From the NCBI GenBank assembly GCA_902167985.1, contig CABHNZ010000011.1:62001-126000 (forward strand): a stretch of DNA of 64,000 bases. The letters are read 5' to 3'. The stretch comes from Shinella sp. UYSO24. Lineage in GTDB: Bacteria; Pseudomonadota; Alphaproteobacteria; Rhizobiales; Rhizobiaceae. Shown here one piece after another: positions 49,618 to 61,123 of this stretch. The notes below the pieces were generated by a model. It did no database searches, had not been told where the DNA came from, and saw only the letters and a program-made list of their open reading frames with translations. The position numbers were made by a program, and so were the translations under genes. Position 1 is the stretch's first letter. Each line of letters starts with the position of its first letter.

Positions 49618-50507
49618 TCAGGCGCCGACAGCGACCGGCAGGGCAGCAGGCTCTTCAGCCGGAGCCTTGGTGAGCATCTTCAAAATGCGTGCCAGCGTCG
49701 AGGGCAGGTCATGGCGCTTGACGACCATGTCGACCATACCGTGCTCCAGCAGGTATTCCGCGGTCTGAAAGCCTTCCGGCAGCTTCTCGCGAAGAGTCTG
49801 TTCGATGACGCGCTTGCCGGCAAAGCCGATTTCTGCGCCCGGCTCGGCAATGTGGACATCGCCCAGCATGGCGTAGGAAGCGGTCACGCCACCGGTGGTC
49901 GGGTTGGTCAGAACGACGATATAGGGCAGGCCTGCCTCGCGGAGCATGTCGACCGCAACGGTGGTGCGCGGCAGCTGCATCAGCGACAGGATGCCTTCCT
50001 GCATGCGGGCACCACCCGAAGCCGGGAAGATGACCAGCGGGCACTTTTCCTTCAGCGCACGCTCGCAGGCCTTCACGATCGCCTCGCCGGCAGCCATGCC
50101 GAGCGAGCCGCCGATGAAGTTGAACTCATGGACGACAGCGACGAGCTCAGGCCTTCAACAGTGCCGAGACCGGCGAGGATCGTATCCTCCTGCTCGGTCT
50201 TCAGCCTGGAATCCTTCAGGCGGTCGGCATAGCGCTTCGAGTCACGGAACTTCAGCGGATCCTGCGCGACCTTGGGCTGCGGCAGGGCTTCGTATTCATT
50301 GCCGTCGAAGAGATCCTTCAGGCGTGCCTTGGCCGGCATCTTCATGTGGAAGCCGGAAGCGGGAATGACCCACTTGTTGTCTTCCAGATCCTTGTGGAAG
50401 ACCATCTCGCCGGTTTCCGGGCATTTGATCCAGAGATTTTCCGGCACCTCGCGGCGACCGAGCATGGAATTGATACGCGGCCGGACGTAATTGGTGATCC
50501 AGTTCAC
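49618..50507 (-). CDS. accD: acetyl-CoA carboxylase carboxyltransferase subunit beta, frame broken once
   Basis: Beta subunit of the carboxyltransferase that makes malonyl-CoA. Starts GTG 50507 with GGAG eight bases upstream. Seen: [20 protein letters not shown], the substrate-binding [40 protein letters not shown] and [21 protein letters not shown] break near 50147 (one T short in GGCCTGAGC) is repaired to [20 protein letters not shown]. The N-terminal zinc ribbon known from E. coli has only one of its four cysteines (Cys in KCPETG); the rest are replaced by Thr, Ile and Ser. It lies between trpA and folC, the usual rhizobial order. Confidence 0.95.
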
Positions 50508-50554
50508 TTGGCGTACTCCGTCTTAAAGTCTTCTTGAGCCCTTATGTGGGCCAG

Positions 50555-51394
50555 TTATTCGGCGGCAGCAAGGCGCGCGGCGCGAACGCCGGTTGCAAGG
50601 CCGCTGACAAAGGTGACGACCGACTGCACGGTATCGGCGGTCGCCTGACCATCCTTGTCGAGCGAGGTCGCGACCTGGTTGACGATCGCCGTGCCGACGA
50701 CGACGCCATCGGCAGAGGCGCCGATCAGGCGGGCGTGTTCGGCCGTCTTGACGCCGAAGCCGACGCAGACAGGCAGATCCGTGGATGCCTTGATACGGGC
50801 AACGGCGCCGGCAATCTTCGACGGATCCGGCAGAGCCGAACCGGTGATGCCGGTCATCGAGACGTAATAGACGAAGCCGGACGAGTTATCGAGCACGCGC
50901 GGCAGGCGCTTGGCATCGGTCGTCGGCGTCGTCAGGCGGATGAAGTTGATATCGCGCTTGCGAGCCGGGATGCAGAGTTCGTCATCCATCTCGGCCGGCA
51001 GGTCGACGATGATCAGGCCATCGAGACCGGCTTCAAGCGCCTCGTCGAGGAATTTTTCGACGCCGTAGATGTAGATCGGGTTGTAATAGCCCATCAGGAC
51101 GATCGGGGTCGTGTCGTCTTCCTTGCGGAAGTCGCGCACCATCTGGATCGTCTTGGCCAACGAATGGCCGCCCTTCAGCGCGCGCTGGCCGGCGAGCTGG
51201 ATCGCCGGGCCGTCAGCCATCGGATCGGAAAAGGGTGCGCCGAGCTCGATGACGTCTGCGCCGGCTGCCGGCAGCGACTTCATGATGTCGAGCGAGGTCT
51301 GATAGTCGGGATCGCCGCCCATGAAATAGGTGACGAGCGCCGGACGGCCCTCGGCCTTCAGGTCAGCGAATTTTCGGTCCATACGAGCGGTCAT
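50555..51394 (-). CDS. trpA: tryptophan synthase alpha subunit
   Basis: Splits indole-3-glycerol phosphate and channels indole to TrpB. A 279-residue TIM barrel: [40 protein letters not shown] with the catalytic Glu, [29 protein letters not shown] with the catalytic Asp, [13 protein letters not shown] and [15 protein letters not shown]. The frame is intact. It starts two bases after the trpB stop and accD follows 47 bases later, so trpF-trpB-trpA-accD-folC probably form one transcript. Confidence 0.96.
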   Translation of the reverse strand: MTARMDRKFADLKAEGRPALVTYFMGGDPDYQTSLDIMKSLPAAGADVIELGAPFSDPMADGPAIQLAGQRALKGGHSLAKTIQMVRDFRKEDDTTPIVLMGYYNPIYIYGVEKFLDEALEAGLDGLIIVDLPAEMDDELCIPARKRDINFIRLTTPTTDAKRLPRVLDNSSGFVYYVSMTGITGSALPDPSKIAGAVARIKASTDLPVCVGFGVKTAEHARLIGASADGVVVGTAIVNQVATSLDKDGQATADTVQSVVTFVSGLATGVRAARLAAAE

Positions 51395-51396
51395 GA

Positions 51397-52616
51397 TCAG
51401 AGCCCCATTCCGAGTATCTTGCCGACGGTGAAGATGTCCTTGTCTCCGCGGCCGGAGAGGTTCATCACGATGATCTGGTCCTTGCCCATTTTCGGCGCAC
51501 GCTTGATGACTTCGGCAATCGCGTGGCTCGGTTCGAGCGCCGGGATGATGCCTTCGAGGCGGGTCAGCAGCTGGAAGGCTTCGAGCGCCTCGTCATCCAT
51601 GATCGGCACATATTCGACGCGGCCGATATCGTTGAGATAGCTGTGCTCCGGGCCGATGCCGGGATAATCGAGGCCGGCCGAAATCGAATGGCCCTCGAGG
51701 ATCTGGCCGTCGCCATCCTGCAGAAGATAGGTGCGGTTGCCGTGCAGAACGCCCGGCGAGCCGGCGGTGATCGAGGCGCAGTGCTCGTTGCCGTCGAGGC
51801 CGTGGCCGCCGGCTTCGACGCCGACTATTCTGACGCTCTCGTCATCGAGGAAGGGATGGAAGATGCCGATGGCGTTCGAGCCACCGCCGACGGCGGCAAC
51901 GACGAGATCCGGCAGACGGCCTTCGGCCTCCAGGATCTGCTCGCGGGCTTCGCGGCCGATGACGGCCTGCAGGTCGCGGACCATTTCCGGATAGGGATGC
52001 GGGCCGCAGCGGTGCCGATCAGGTAATAGGTGTCGTCGACATTGGTGACCCAGTCACGCAGCGCCTCGTTCATGGCATCCTTGAGCGTGCCAGATCCGGC
52101 CGTCACAGCCTTCACTTCGGCGCCCAGAAGCTTCATGCGGAAGACGTTCGGCGCCTGACGCTCGACATCGGTCGCGCCCATATAGACGATGCAGGGAAGG
52201 CCGAAGCGGGCAGCGACGGTTGCCGAGGCAACGCCATGCTGGCCAGCGCCGGTTTCCGCGATGATGCGGGTCTTGCCCATGCGCTTGGCGAGCAGGATCT
52301 GGCCGATGCAATTGTTGATCTTGTGCGAACCGGTGTGGTTCAGCTCTTCGCGCTTGAAATAGATCTTGGCGCCGCCGAGATGTTCGGTGAGGCGTTCAGC
52401 GAAATAGAGCGGGCTCGGGCGGCCGACATAATGGGCGCCGAGATCGGCCAGTTCTTTCTGAAAGGCCGGATCGTTCTTCGCCTTGTCCCACTCTTCCTGC
52501 AGATCGAGGATCAGCGGCATCAGCGTTTCGGCAACGAAGCGTCCGCCGAAAATGCCGAAACGTCCGTCCTCATCAGGGCCGGAGCGGAAGGAATTGGGTT
52601 TGGGTGTATCGTTCAC
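51397..52616 (-). CDS. trpB: tryptophan synthase beta subunit, frame broken once
   Basis: PLP enzyme joining indole and serine to tryptophan. Seen: [40 protein letters not shown] with the PLP lysine (HK), [55 protein letters not shown] (phosphate loop) and [19 protein letters not shown] break near 52000 (one G short in GCGGCCCGC) repairs to [20 protein letters not shown] 52616 is the start; it overlaps the inferred trpF stop as GTGA, a translational-coupling arrangement, with AAGGGAG upstream. Confidence 0.95.
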
Positions 52617-53283
52617 GCTTTGGCTCCCTTGGCGCTCTTTGCCTTCGCTGCAGCGACGCATCGAAGAACGCGTCGATCATTGCAAGATCCTTGACGCCCG
52701 GCGCGCTTTCGACGCCAGACGATATATCGATACCGCTTGCCCGCGTGGATGCGAGTGCGGAAGCGACATTATCCTTGTTCAATCCTCCGGAAAGCATGTA
52801 ATCCACGCTTGCGTCAAGCGAGGCCATGACGTTCCAGTCGAAGGAAACACCGTTGCCGCCCGGCAGGTCTGCCCCCTTCGGGGCCTTGGTATCGAAGAGA
52901 AAACGATCGGCGACGCCGATATAGCTATCGACGCGCTCCAGATCATCGACGTCCTTGACCGAGAAAACCTTCATCACCGGCAGGCCATAGAGCGCCTTGA
53001 TGTGAAGAACCCTCTCGGGCGTCTCGTGACCATGCAGCTGCAGAATATCCGGGCGCAGGAGATGGACGATATCGTCGAGTTCCTCGTCATCCGCATCGAC
53101 GGTGACGGCGACGATCTTTGCCCGGCCGCGCACGCGATCAGCCAGATCGCCTGCGGCGTCGGCTGCGATATTGCGCGGGCTCTTGGCAAAGAAGATGAAG
53201 CCGATATGCGTGGCGCCGCGCGCTACCGCAAGGTCGACCGCATCCGCCGTCGTCAGGCCGCAAATTTTCACGTCTGTTTTCAT
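52613..53283 (-). CDS. trpF: phosphoribosylanthranilate isomerase, frame broken near the end
   Basis: Isomerises phosphoribosylanthranilate in tryptophan synthesis. Starts [20 protein letters not shown] with catalytic Cys8; later [54 protein letters not shown] and [39 protein letters not shown]. The observed frame then runs on across trpB. One extra base near 52655 gives [18 protein letters not shown] and a stop at 52613-52615 that overlaps the trpB GTG by four bases, which is the more natural ending. trpF is the first gene of the trpFBA-accD-folC group. Confidence 0.93.
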
Positions 53284-53772
53284 GGCTGCGAAGTGACACG
53301 AAAAGGCGGCTGAGTCGAGGCAAATCGCATTTCCTGCGGCGATCGGCACTATGGTTCGGCTTCATGACGCAGAGCGGATTGCGCCCTTGGCGATCCCGAT
53401 ATTTCAAAGTTCGGCCGGGACACGTCAGGTGCCTCGATTGAGTAATTTATAAGTGACACACGACGTGCCCCGTTCGGTGTGTTTTTCCACGCAACTCCGG
53501 TCCCTCTGCATCGCCGCGTCTGCTTTCGGCTCTTCGGTTCCCATGAAAGGGAACGGCCCGGCGAGTTATGTGCGGCACACGCACGCCCAGCCATTGTCAC
53601 AGGCCGGAGGGGGACCATTTTCTGCGCAGCCCCCGGATCAGCGCCTGCATCCCGACGCGTTCCGGATCACCGGTCCCGCCTCGCCGGTGATGCCTGACCG
53701 GTGTAGCCGAAGCGGGACGAGTGAAACTATGCGCGCGGTTTTGACGGCGGGGATGAGATGGCGAGAAAAATC
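53284..53772. other. 489-base region upstream of trpF without a supported gene
   Basis: Open frames on both strands are short, have atypical composition and lack ribosome-binding sites. One inverted repeat, ATCACCGG/CCGGTGAT with a 10-base loop (53666-53691), is present. The trpF promoter should lie in the right part of the minus strand near 53300-53450; no clear site was found. Confidence 0.55.
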
Positions 53773-54533
53773 TCAGCTGAAATCCAGTGCGTGCAATTGC
53801 GAGCCGTGCTGTTTCAGCCAGCGGCGGGCCTCTTCCATGCACGGGCAGAGCTGCCCGCAGAGCGCCCAGAATTGCGGACCGTGGTTCATCTCTTTCAGAT
53901 GCGCCACTTCATGGGCGGCGAGATAATCGATGATCAGCGGCGGGGCCATGACGATGCGCCAGGAAAAGGACAGGCTGCCATCCCAGGAACAGGAGCCCCA
54001 GCGGCTCTTGGTATCCTTCATCGTCACCGACTTGATCGGCTTGCGGATGGCGGCGGCATGTTTCATCGCCAGCGCTTCGAGATCCTTGCGGGCTTCCTTC
54101 TTGAGGAAAGCGGATATGCGGCGGCCCATGTGATCTTCGAGACCACTTACCTTCAGCACCGGCTCGCCATCGATGATCGCGATCTCGGTGACGCCGCGCA
54201 GGCTGCCGGAATGGGAAATTCGATGTTCGACGCCGCGGATCATGATCGAGCCGCCATCGCGAATGGCGCCGTCGGTCGAGAATTTCTTCAGCTTCGTGGC
54301 GAGCCAGCCCTGATGCCGGTCGAGAAAATCATCGACCTCGTGGCGATGCAGGCCAACCGGGACTGTGACGCTCAGCGCCCTTCCGCCCGGCTCGATGCGC
54401 AGCGTGATGCGGGTCGCGCGGCGGTTCTCCTTGACGGTGAGCGGCAGGACGCGATCGCCCACTTCCAGCGTGCGCTTGGCCGCCTGCAACGGCTTCGTCT
54501 TCAAGCGGACAGGTTTTTGAGGAGGGCGAACAT
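53773..54533 (-). CDS. YgjP-like (DUF45/M48-type) zinc metalloprotease, possible frame break at the start
   Basis: A predicted cytosolic zinc metalloprotease of unknown substrate. Seen: KENRRATRITLRIEPGGRAL, VDDFLDRHQGWLATKLKKF, KDTKSRWGSCSWDGSLSFSW, then the metal site IDYLAAHEVAHLKEMNHGPQ with His-Glu-x-x-His and a distal His, and LCPCMEEARRWLKQHG. The conserved frame opens only at TTG 54504 with no ribosome-binding site. ATG 54533 (MFALLKNLS) joins the frame if one C is added near 54508 (CTGTCCGCTTG), so the likely protein starts there. Otherwise intact. Confidence 0.83.
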
Positions 54534-54571
54534 AGGGCGATTCTAACTGATTCGTTGGTTTTCAGGCGTGC

Positions 54572-54598
54572 AAAAAGCCGGCACCTGAGGTGCCGGCT
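54572..54598 (-). terminator. rho-independent terminator of the DUF2852 gene
   Basis: On the minus strand AGCCGGCACC pairs perfectly with GGTGCCGGCT across a 3-base loop and is followed by TTTTG, about 75 bases after the DUF2852 stop. Confidence 0.85.
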
Positions 54599-54618
54599 CC
54601 GTCATCATTAGGGCTAAA

Positions 54619-54634
54619 GGTTTCACGTGAATCC
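54619..54634. promoter_or_regulatory. parS-like site (13 of 16 bases)
   Basis: GGTTTCACGTGAATCC between the DUF2852 stop and its terminator; same core and right half as the copies at 48091 and 58005. Confidence 0.45.
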
Positions 54635-54674
54635 TCGATTTTCCATCGGCAGGCTCGCGTCAAAACCCTGGCTA

Positions 54675-55196
54675 TCAGGCGCCCTGCCCCGGACCGGATG
54701 GTGCATCATTGCCATTGTCCGAGGGGCGGTTGCCGCGCTGGCGCATGAAGCGGTCGAACTCTTCCTGATCCTTGGCGCGGCGAAGCTCGCGGCTATAGGC
54801 ATCGAATTCGTCGCGCATCTCTTCGAGCTTGCGGCGTTCTTCCTCGATCCGGTCCAGTTCGGCGCGGCGCCATTCGTCGAAGGCCATGTTGCCGCTGGAA
54901 AAGGGGCCGGCGGAGAAATGCCGGTCATAGCGGCGGGCCGAGCGACCGCAACCCCAGGCGCCTGAGCGCCAGGAGCCCGAGCGGAACATGCGGCCTCCGA
55001 ACAGCCGGCCGGAACCATCTGCGAAGGACAGGCCCTGCAGCCTACGGCCGAACAGGATATAGCCGAGCATGGCAAGCCCGAGCGGCCAGAAGACGACGAA
55101 GCCGAGAACCATCAGCGCGATTGTGGCCGGTGTCCAATCCGGCCTGATGAGCGCCGACTGGGCCGAATTGGCAGGCTGGTCTGCATAGTCATTCAT
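54675..55196 (-). CDS. DUF2852 membrane protein
   Basis: A 173-residue protein with an N-terminal tail, one or two membrane helices (WTPATIALMVLGFVVFWPLG and LAMLGYILFG), a Gly/Arg/Ser-rich stretch (FGGRMFRSGSWRSGAWGCGR) and a charged coiled-coil (FDEWRRAELDRIEEERRKLE, EMRDEFDAYSRELRRAKDQE) ending EFDRFMRQRGNRPS. This is the DUF2852 pattern, restricted to alphaproteobacteria; function unknown, probably an inner-membrane protein with a cytosolic coiled-coil. ATG 55196 with GGGAGG upstream is preferred over the 55205 start. It is intact. Confidence 0.88.
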   Translation of the reverse strand: MNDYADQPANSAQSALIRPDWTPATIALMVLGFVVFWPLGLAMLGYILFGRRLQGLSFADGSGRLFGGRMFRSGSWRSGAWGCGRSARRYDRHFSAGPFSSGNMAFDEWRRAELDRIEEERRKLEEMRDEFDAYSRELRRAKDQEEFDRFMRQRGNRPSDNGNDAPSGPGQGA

Positions 55197-55241
55197 GGAG
55201 CACACCTCCCGTGTTCCCGAACCGGCGGCATGCCGATCCGC

Positions 55242-56774
55242 TTACTTCGATCTGGTGTGTGCCGAGCGCGCGTTCAAGAGAAACGCGCCCGAGATGACGG
55301 AAGCCCATGATCTCGCCCGGAGATTTATGATGGCGGCATCACGCCTTGCGAAGCCCGATTGCGGGTTTTGCAGGGCCTGATCTATCGATTGCGGGAGGTG
55401 GAGCGTCGCTTGTGCGGCCCTTCGGCCGCTCTCAGCTCTGGGCGTTGCTGCCGGCTTTACCGTTTTTCCCCTGGCGGGTTTTGCCGAAGCCTGTGCATCG
55501 GCTGCACCCTTCTCCGCCTTTCCCCCTGCCGCGGCCCCTGCCCCGCCGCGAGCATGCGCCTTGGCAAATGCCACCATGCGCGGGACGATATCGCGGCGGA
55601 AGCGCGAACCGTTGAAGACGCCGTAATGGCCGACATCCGGCTGCATGTAGTGCATGCGCTTTTCATCCGGGATATTGGGGCAGATCGTATGGGCCGCCCT
55701 GGTCTGGCCGAGGCCGGAAATATCGTCGTTCTCGCCTTCGACCGTCAGAAGCCCGACGCGGGTGATCGCCGTCGTATCCACCGGCTCGCCGCGATGGGTG
55801 AGTTCGCCCTTGGGCAGAAGATGGCGGATGAAGACGGCATCGACGGTCTGCAGATAGAATTCTTCCGTCAGGTCCATCACCGCCAGATATTCGTCGTAGA
55901 ACTCGCGGTGCTTGTCGGCGGATTCACCGTCGTTCTTCACCAGATGCTCGAAGAAATCCTTGTGGGCGACGAGATGGCGGTCGAGGTTCATCGACATGAA
56001 GCCGGACAATTGCAGGAAGCCGGGATAGACGCGGCGGGCAAAGCCCGGCTGCGGCCAGGGCACGCTCATGATGACATTGTCCTGAAACCAGTCGAGCGAG
56101 TGTTCTTCCGCCAGCTTGTTGACCGCCGTCGGATTGATGCGCGTATCGATCGGCCCGCCCATCAGGGTCATGGTTGCCGGCAGCGCCTTGTCATTGTGCT
56201 TTTCCATCACGGCGACGGCGGCAAGCACCGGCACCGAGGGCTGACAGACGCCGACGACATGGGTGCCGGGGCCGATCTCGTGCAGCATTTCGATGACGTA
56301 ATCGACGTAATCATCGAAATCGAAATGCCCGTCGCTCAGAGGCACCATGCGGGCATCGATCCAGTCGGTGATGTAGATATCCGCATGCGGCAGGAGCGCC
56401 TCGACCGTGCCGCGCAGAAGCGTGGCGTAATGGCCGGACATCGGCGCGACGAGCAGGATATTCTGATCCGCCGGACGATCTTTCGGCAGATCGCGGGCGA
56501 AATGCAGGAGATTGCAGAAAGGCTTTTGCCAGATGATCTCTTCCGTCACCGCCACTTCCGCGCCGTCCACCGTGGTGTGGGTGATGCCGAAGGCCGGCTT
56601 GGCATAGCGGCGCGTCACCCGCTCGAAGACTTCGAGACTGGCGGTGATGGTGCGCCCCACCGGCGTCTCGGCCAGCGGGTTGAGCGGATTGGCATAAAGG
56701 AGACGCATCGCATCGGCCGCGGCGCGAAACGGCACCATGGCTGCGTGGTTCATCTCATAGAGCTGGTAGAACAT
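55242..56774 (-). CDS. phaZ: intracellular poly(3-hydroxybutyrate) depolymerase with an atypical C-terminal tail
   Basis: Mobilises stored PHB granules. Starts MFYQLYEMNHAAMVPFRAAA; contains ILLVAPMSGHYATLLRGTVE, IYITDWIDARMVPLSDGHFD, the nucleophile elbow VVGVCQPSVPVLAA with the catalytic Cys, TLMGGPIDTRINPTAVN, LLTVEGENDDISGLGQT and QPDVGHYGVFNGSRFRR with the catalytic His. After residue 410 comes an Ala/Gly/Lys-rich tail of about 100 residues. One extra G near 55430 would give an alternative end, SDAPPPAIDRSGPAKPAIGL and RKA, stopping at 55339, which looks more natural than the observed end at 55242. ATG 56795 is the alternative start. Confidence 0.88.
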   Translation of the reverse strand: MFYQLYEMNHAAMVPFRAAADAMRLLYANPLNPLAETPVGRTITASLEVFERVTRRYAKPAFGITHTTVDGAEVAVTEEIIWQKPFCNLLHFARDLPKDRPADQNILLVAPMSGHYATLLRGTVEALLPHADIYITDWIDARMVPLSDGHFDFDDYVDYVIEMLHEIGPGTHVVGVCQPSVPVLAAVAVMEKHNDKALPATMTLMGGPIDTRINPTAVNKLAEEHSLDWFQDNVIMSVPWPQPGFARRVYPGFLQLSGFMSMNLDRHLVAHKDFFEHLVKNDGESADKHREFYDEYLAVMDLTEEFYLQTVDAVFIRHLLPKGELTHRGEPVDTTAITRVGLLTVEGENDDISGLGQTRAAHTICPNIPDEKRMHYMQPDVGHYGVFNGSRFRRDIVPRMVAFAKAHARGGAGAAAGGKAEKGAADAQASAKPARGKTVKPAATPRAESGRRAAQATLHLPQSIDQALQNPQSGFARRDAAIINLRARSWASVISGAFLLNARSAHTRSK

Positions 56775-57037
56775 GGATGTGCTGTCTTTGGTCATGACCG
56801 ATCTCACCCGTCGGCGTGAACGCGGCCCCCTCGGCACGCTCCGGTTTCGACCATCGGGCCTGTTTTCAGAGAGCCGGGCCGGTCGAACGATTTCACGCTA
56901 TCACGTTTGGTTGCAGTGCAACAATAGCGATATTGTGGCCGCGGCGGCAGATTGTTCGCCACGGCCACTTTCTCCCTTTGCAATTCCGGAGGCAAAACCG
57001 GTTCCCGCCTTTGCTGGAATTGCTCTATCGCGTCTTG

Positions 57038-57880
57038 TCAGCGATCGGCCACAAAAGTCTGGCGCTGGGTGCCGAGGCCCTCAATGCCGAGTTCCACGAC
57101 ATCGCCGGCCTTGAGGAAGCGCGGTGGTTTCATGCCGAGACCGACGCCGGGCGGCGTGCCGGTGGAGATGATGTCGCCCGGCTGCAGCGACATGAACTGG
57201 CTCAGATAAGAGACCAGGAAGCGGACGCCATAGACCATGGTGCTGGACGAGCCGTTCTGCATGGTCTCGCCATTGACGGTGAGCCACATGGGAAGGTTCT
57301 GCGGATCCTCGATCTCGTCTTTCGTGACGAGCCAGGGGCCGATCGGGCCAAACGTGTCGCAGGATTTGCCCTTGGTCCACTGGCCGGAACGCTCGCTCTG
57401 GAAGGCGCGTTCGGAGACGTCGTTCGACAGGCAGTAGCCGGCGACATAATCCAGCGCCTCGTCTTCCGAGACGTATTTTGCCACCTTGCCGATGACGAAG
57501 GCGAGTTCGACTTCCCAGTCGGTCTTTTCCGAACCGCGCGGGATGACGACATCGTCATTCGGGCCCGAAATGGCGGATGTCGCCTTCATGAAGATGATCG
57601 GTTCCGGCGGCACGCTCTTGCCGGTCTCGGCTGCGTGGTCGGAATAGTTGAGGCCGATGCAGATGAATTTTCCCGTGCCGGTGACGCAGGGGCCGATGCG
57701 GCCCTCGCCCAGAACCGGAAGCGTCGAGGCATCAAGCGCGGCAAGCTTTGCGAGACTTTCGGGGGAAATGGCTTTTGCGTCTATATCCGTCACATGGGCG
57801 GAGAGATCGCGATATTTTCCGTCTTGATCGAGAAGTGCCGGCTTTTCCTGGCCCGGCGCACCAATGCGCAGCAATTTCAC
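57038..57880 (-). CDS. fumarylacetoacetate hydrolase family protein
   Basis: Metal-dependent hydrolase/decarboxylase of the FAH superfamily. The 280-residue protein has KLLRIGAPGQEKPALLDQDG, the active-site CIGLNYSDHAAETGKSVPPE, PIIFMKATSAISGPNDDVVI, DWEVELAFVIGKVAKYV (metal-binding Glu), GPWLVTKDEIEDPQNLPMWL and STGTPPGVGLGMKPPRFLKA. Close relatives are often labelled ureidoglycolate lyase or acylpyruvase; the sequence alone does not decide, and a ureidoglycolate role would fit the purine pathway elsewhere in the window but is not adjacent to it. GTG 57880 with GGAGG nine bases upstream is the start. It is intact. Confidence 0.88.
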   Translation of the reverse strand: MKLLRIGAPGQEKPALLDQDGKYRDLSAHVTDIDAKAISPESLAKLAALDASTLPVLGEGRIGPCVTGTGKFICIGLNYSDHAAETGKSVPPEPIIFMKATSAISGPNDDVVIPRGSEKTDWEVELAFVIGKVAKYVSEDEALDYVAGYCLSNDVSERAFQSERSGQWTKGKSCDTFGPIGPWLVTKDEIEDPQNLPMWLTVNGETMQNGSSSTMVYGVRFLVSYLSQFMSLQPGDIISTGTPPGVGLGMKPPRFLKAGDVVELGIEGLGTQRQTFVADR

Positions 57881-58004
57881 GTGGTCGTTCCTCCATAACC
57901 GGGCGAAGTTATGGACCAGTCTCAAATGCTTGTCACCCCGCTTTGCGTCCCGGCCGGTACGGCGGGGTGCAGCTCAGGCAATCGTGAAGAGGCAGTTAAG
58001 GAAA

Positions 58005-58020
58005 TGTTTCACGTGAATCC
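58005..58020. promoter_or_regulatory. parS-like site (14 of 16 bases)
   Basis: TGTTTCACGTGAATCC against the ParB consensus TGTTTCACGTGAAACA. It is the best intergenic match in the window, located between gyrB and the FAH gene. Confidence 0.5.
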
Positions 58021-58079
58021 TGACCAACAGGATTTTTTGGCGGGAGGAGAAGCCAGGACGATCCCTCCCCGCTTGCGTC

Positions 58080-58157
58080 ATGCTCGGACTTGATCCGAGC
58101 ATCTCTTCACGCCTGATGTCATGACCGTGGTCAGATCCTCGGGACAAGCCCGAGGAT
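58080..58157. repeat. double-palindrome intergenic element (REP/RIME-like) downstream of gyrB
   Basis: Two perfect 9-bp hairpins with 5-base loops: ATGCTCGGA/TCCGAGCAT (58080-58102) and ATCCTCGGG/CCCGAGGAT (58135-58157). A short palindrome TGACCGTGGTCA sits between them. Sequences of this type (CCTCGGG...CCCGAGG) are dispersed in many alphaproteobacterial genomes as non-coding palindromic repeats and may also act as transcription or mRNA end signals for gyrB. Confidence 0.65.
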
Positions 58158-58188
58158 GACGGCATTGGATGGGGTCAAGATACCCCGA

Positions 58189-60626
<2,438 letters not shown>

Positions 60627-60757
60627 TCATCTTCCAGTTGGTTCGTCGAACGGCGAGCGAATCACCGCATTACCACCCCTCAGATATAAGGAAAACAGGG
60701 CGGTTTCTAAAGGTTGGGCCACGGGAATATGGCAGAAAACCGTGGATTGACGCGAAA

Positions 60758-61123
60758 TCAGCGCTGGTTCGGCGCCTTTTCCAGAACTCTGGCCATGTCC
60801 TCTATCACATCGTCCGGCAAAGAGCGAATCCGGCGGGCCAAAGCGTTGGCGAAAGCCGTGTGGCCGGGGGGCAAGCCGGCCGTGTCAACGGTGACGCGCG
60901 GATCGGACACGTCGGCGAGGCGAAACAGTTCTTCCGCCTCATCCCAGATGATGTGGAAATAGCCGGCGACGCGCTGGACGAAGGCGAAGGTGGGTCGGCC
61001 GCGCTTGCCGTGTTCCAGCGCCGAGAGATAGGCGGGGGTTACGCCAAGCGCTGCCGCCATCGCCTTCTGGGTCACGCCGCGCTCTTCCCGCAGGCGACGC
61101 AGCGCCTCGCCGAAGGGCGTCAT
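60758..61123 (-). CDS. Xre-family (Cro/C1-type) transcriptional regulator
   Basis: A 121-residue protein with an N-terminal helix-turn-helix: FGEALRRLREERGVTQKAMA and AALGVTPAYLSALEHGKRGR, then PTFAFVQRVAGYFHIIWDEA and a C-terminal region RVTVDTAGLPPGHTAFANAL, ARRIRSLPDDVIEDMARVLE of unknown role. Its ATG overlaps the inferred smr stop by four bases (ATGA), so it is translated with the mltA-smr genes. Targets are unknown; the same neighbourhood is common in rhizobia, suggesting a cell-envelope or housekeeping regulator. It is intact. Confidence 0.9.
   Translation of the reverse strand: MTPFGEALRRLREERGVTQKAMAAALGVTPAYLSALEHGKRGRPTFAFVQRVAGYFHIIWDEAEELFRLADVSDPRVTVDTAGLPPGHTAFANALARRIRSLPDDVIEDMARVLEKAPNQR

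Larger units (their letters stand above)
57881..58188. other. 308-base spacer between the FAH gene and gyrB holding a parS-like site and two palindromes
   Basis: Contains no gene. The left part includes the promoter and leader of the minus-strand FAH gene, then the parS-like element (58005-58020) and the two-hairpin repeat (58080-58157) downstream of gyrB. Confidence 0.65.

Noticed and set aside
53453..53926. Plus-strand frame of 157 codons upstream of trpF
   Set aside because: Cys/Ser/Pro-rich composition, overlap with the metalloprotease gene on the other strand and no family resemblance.
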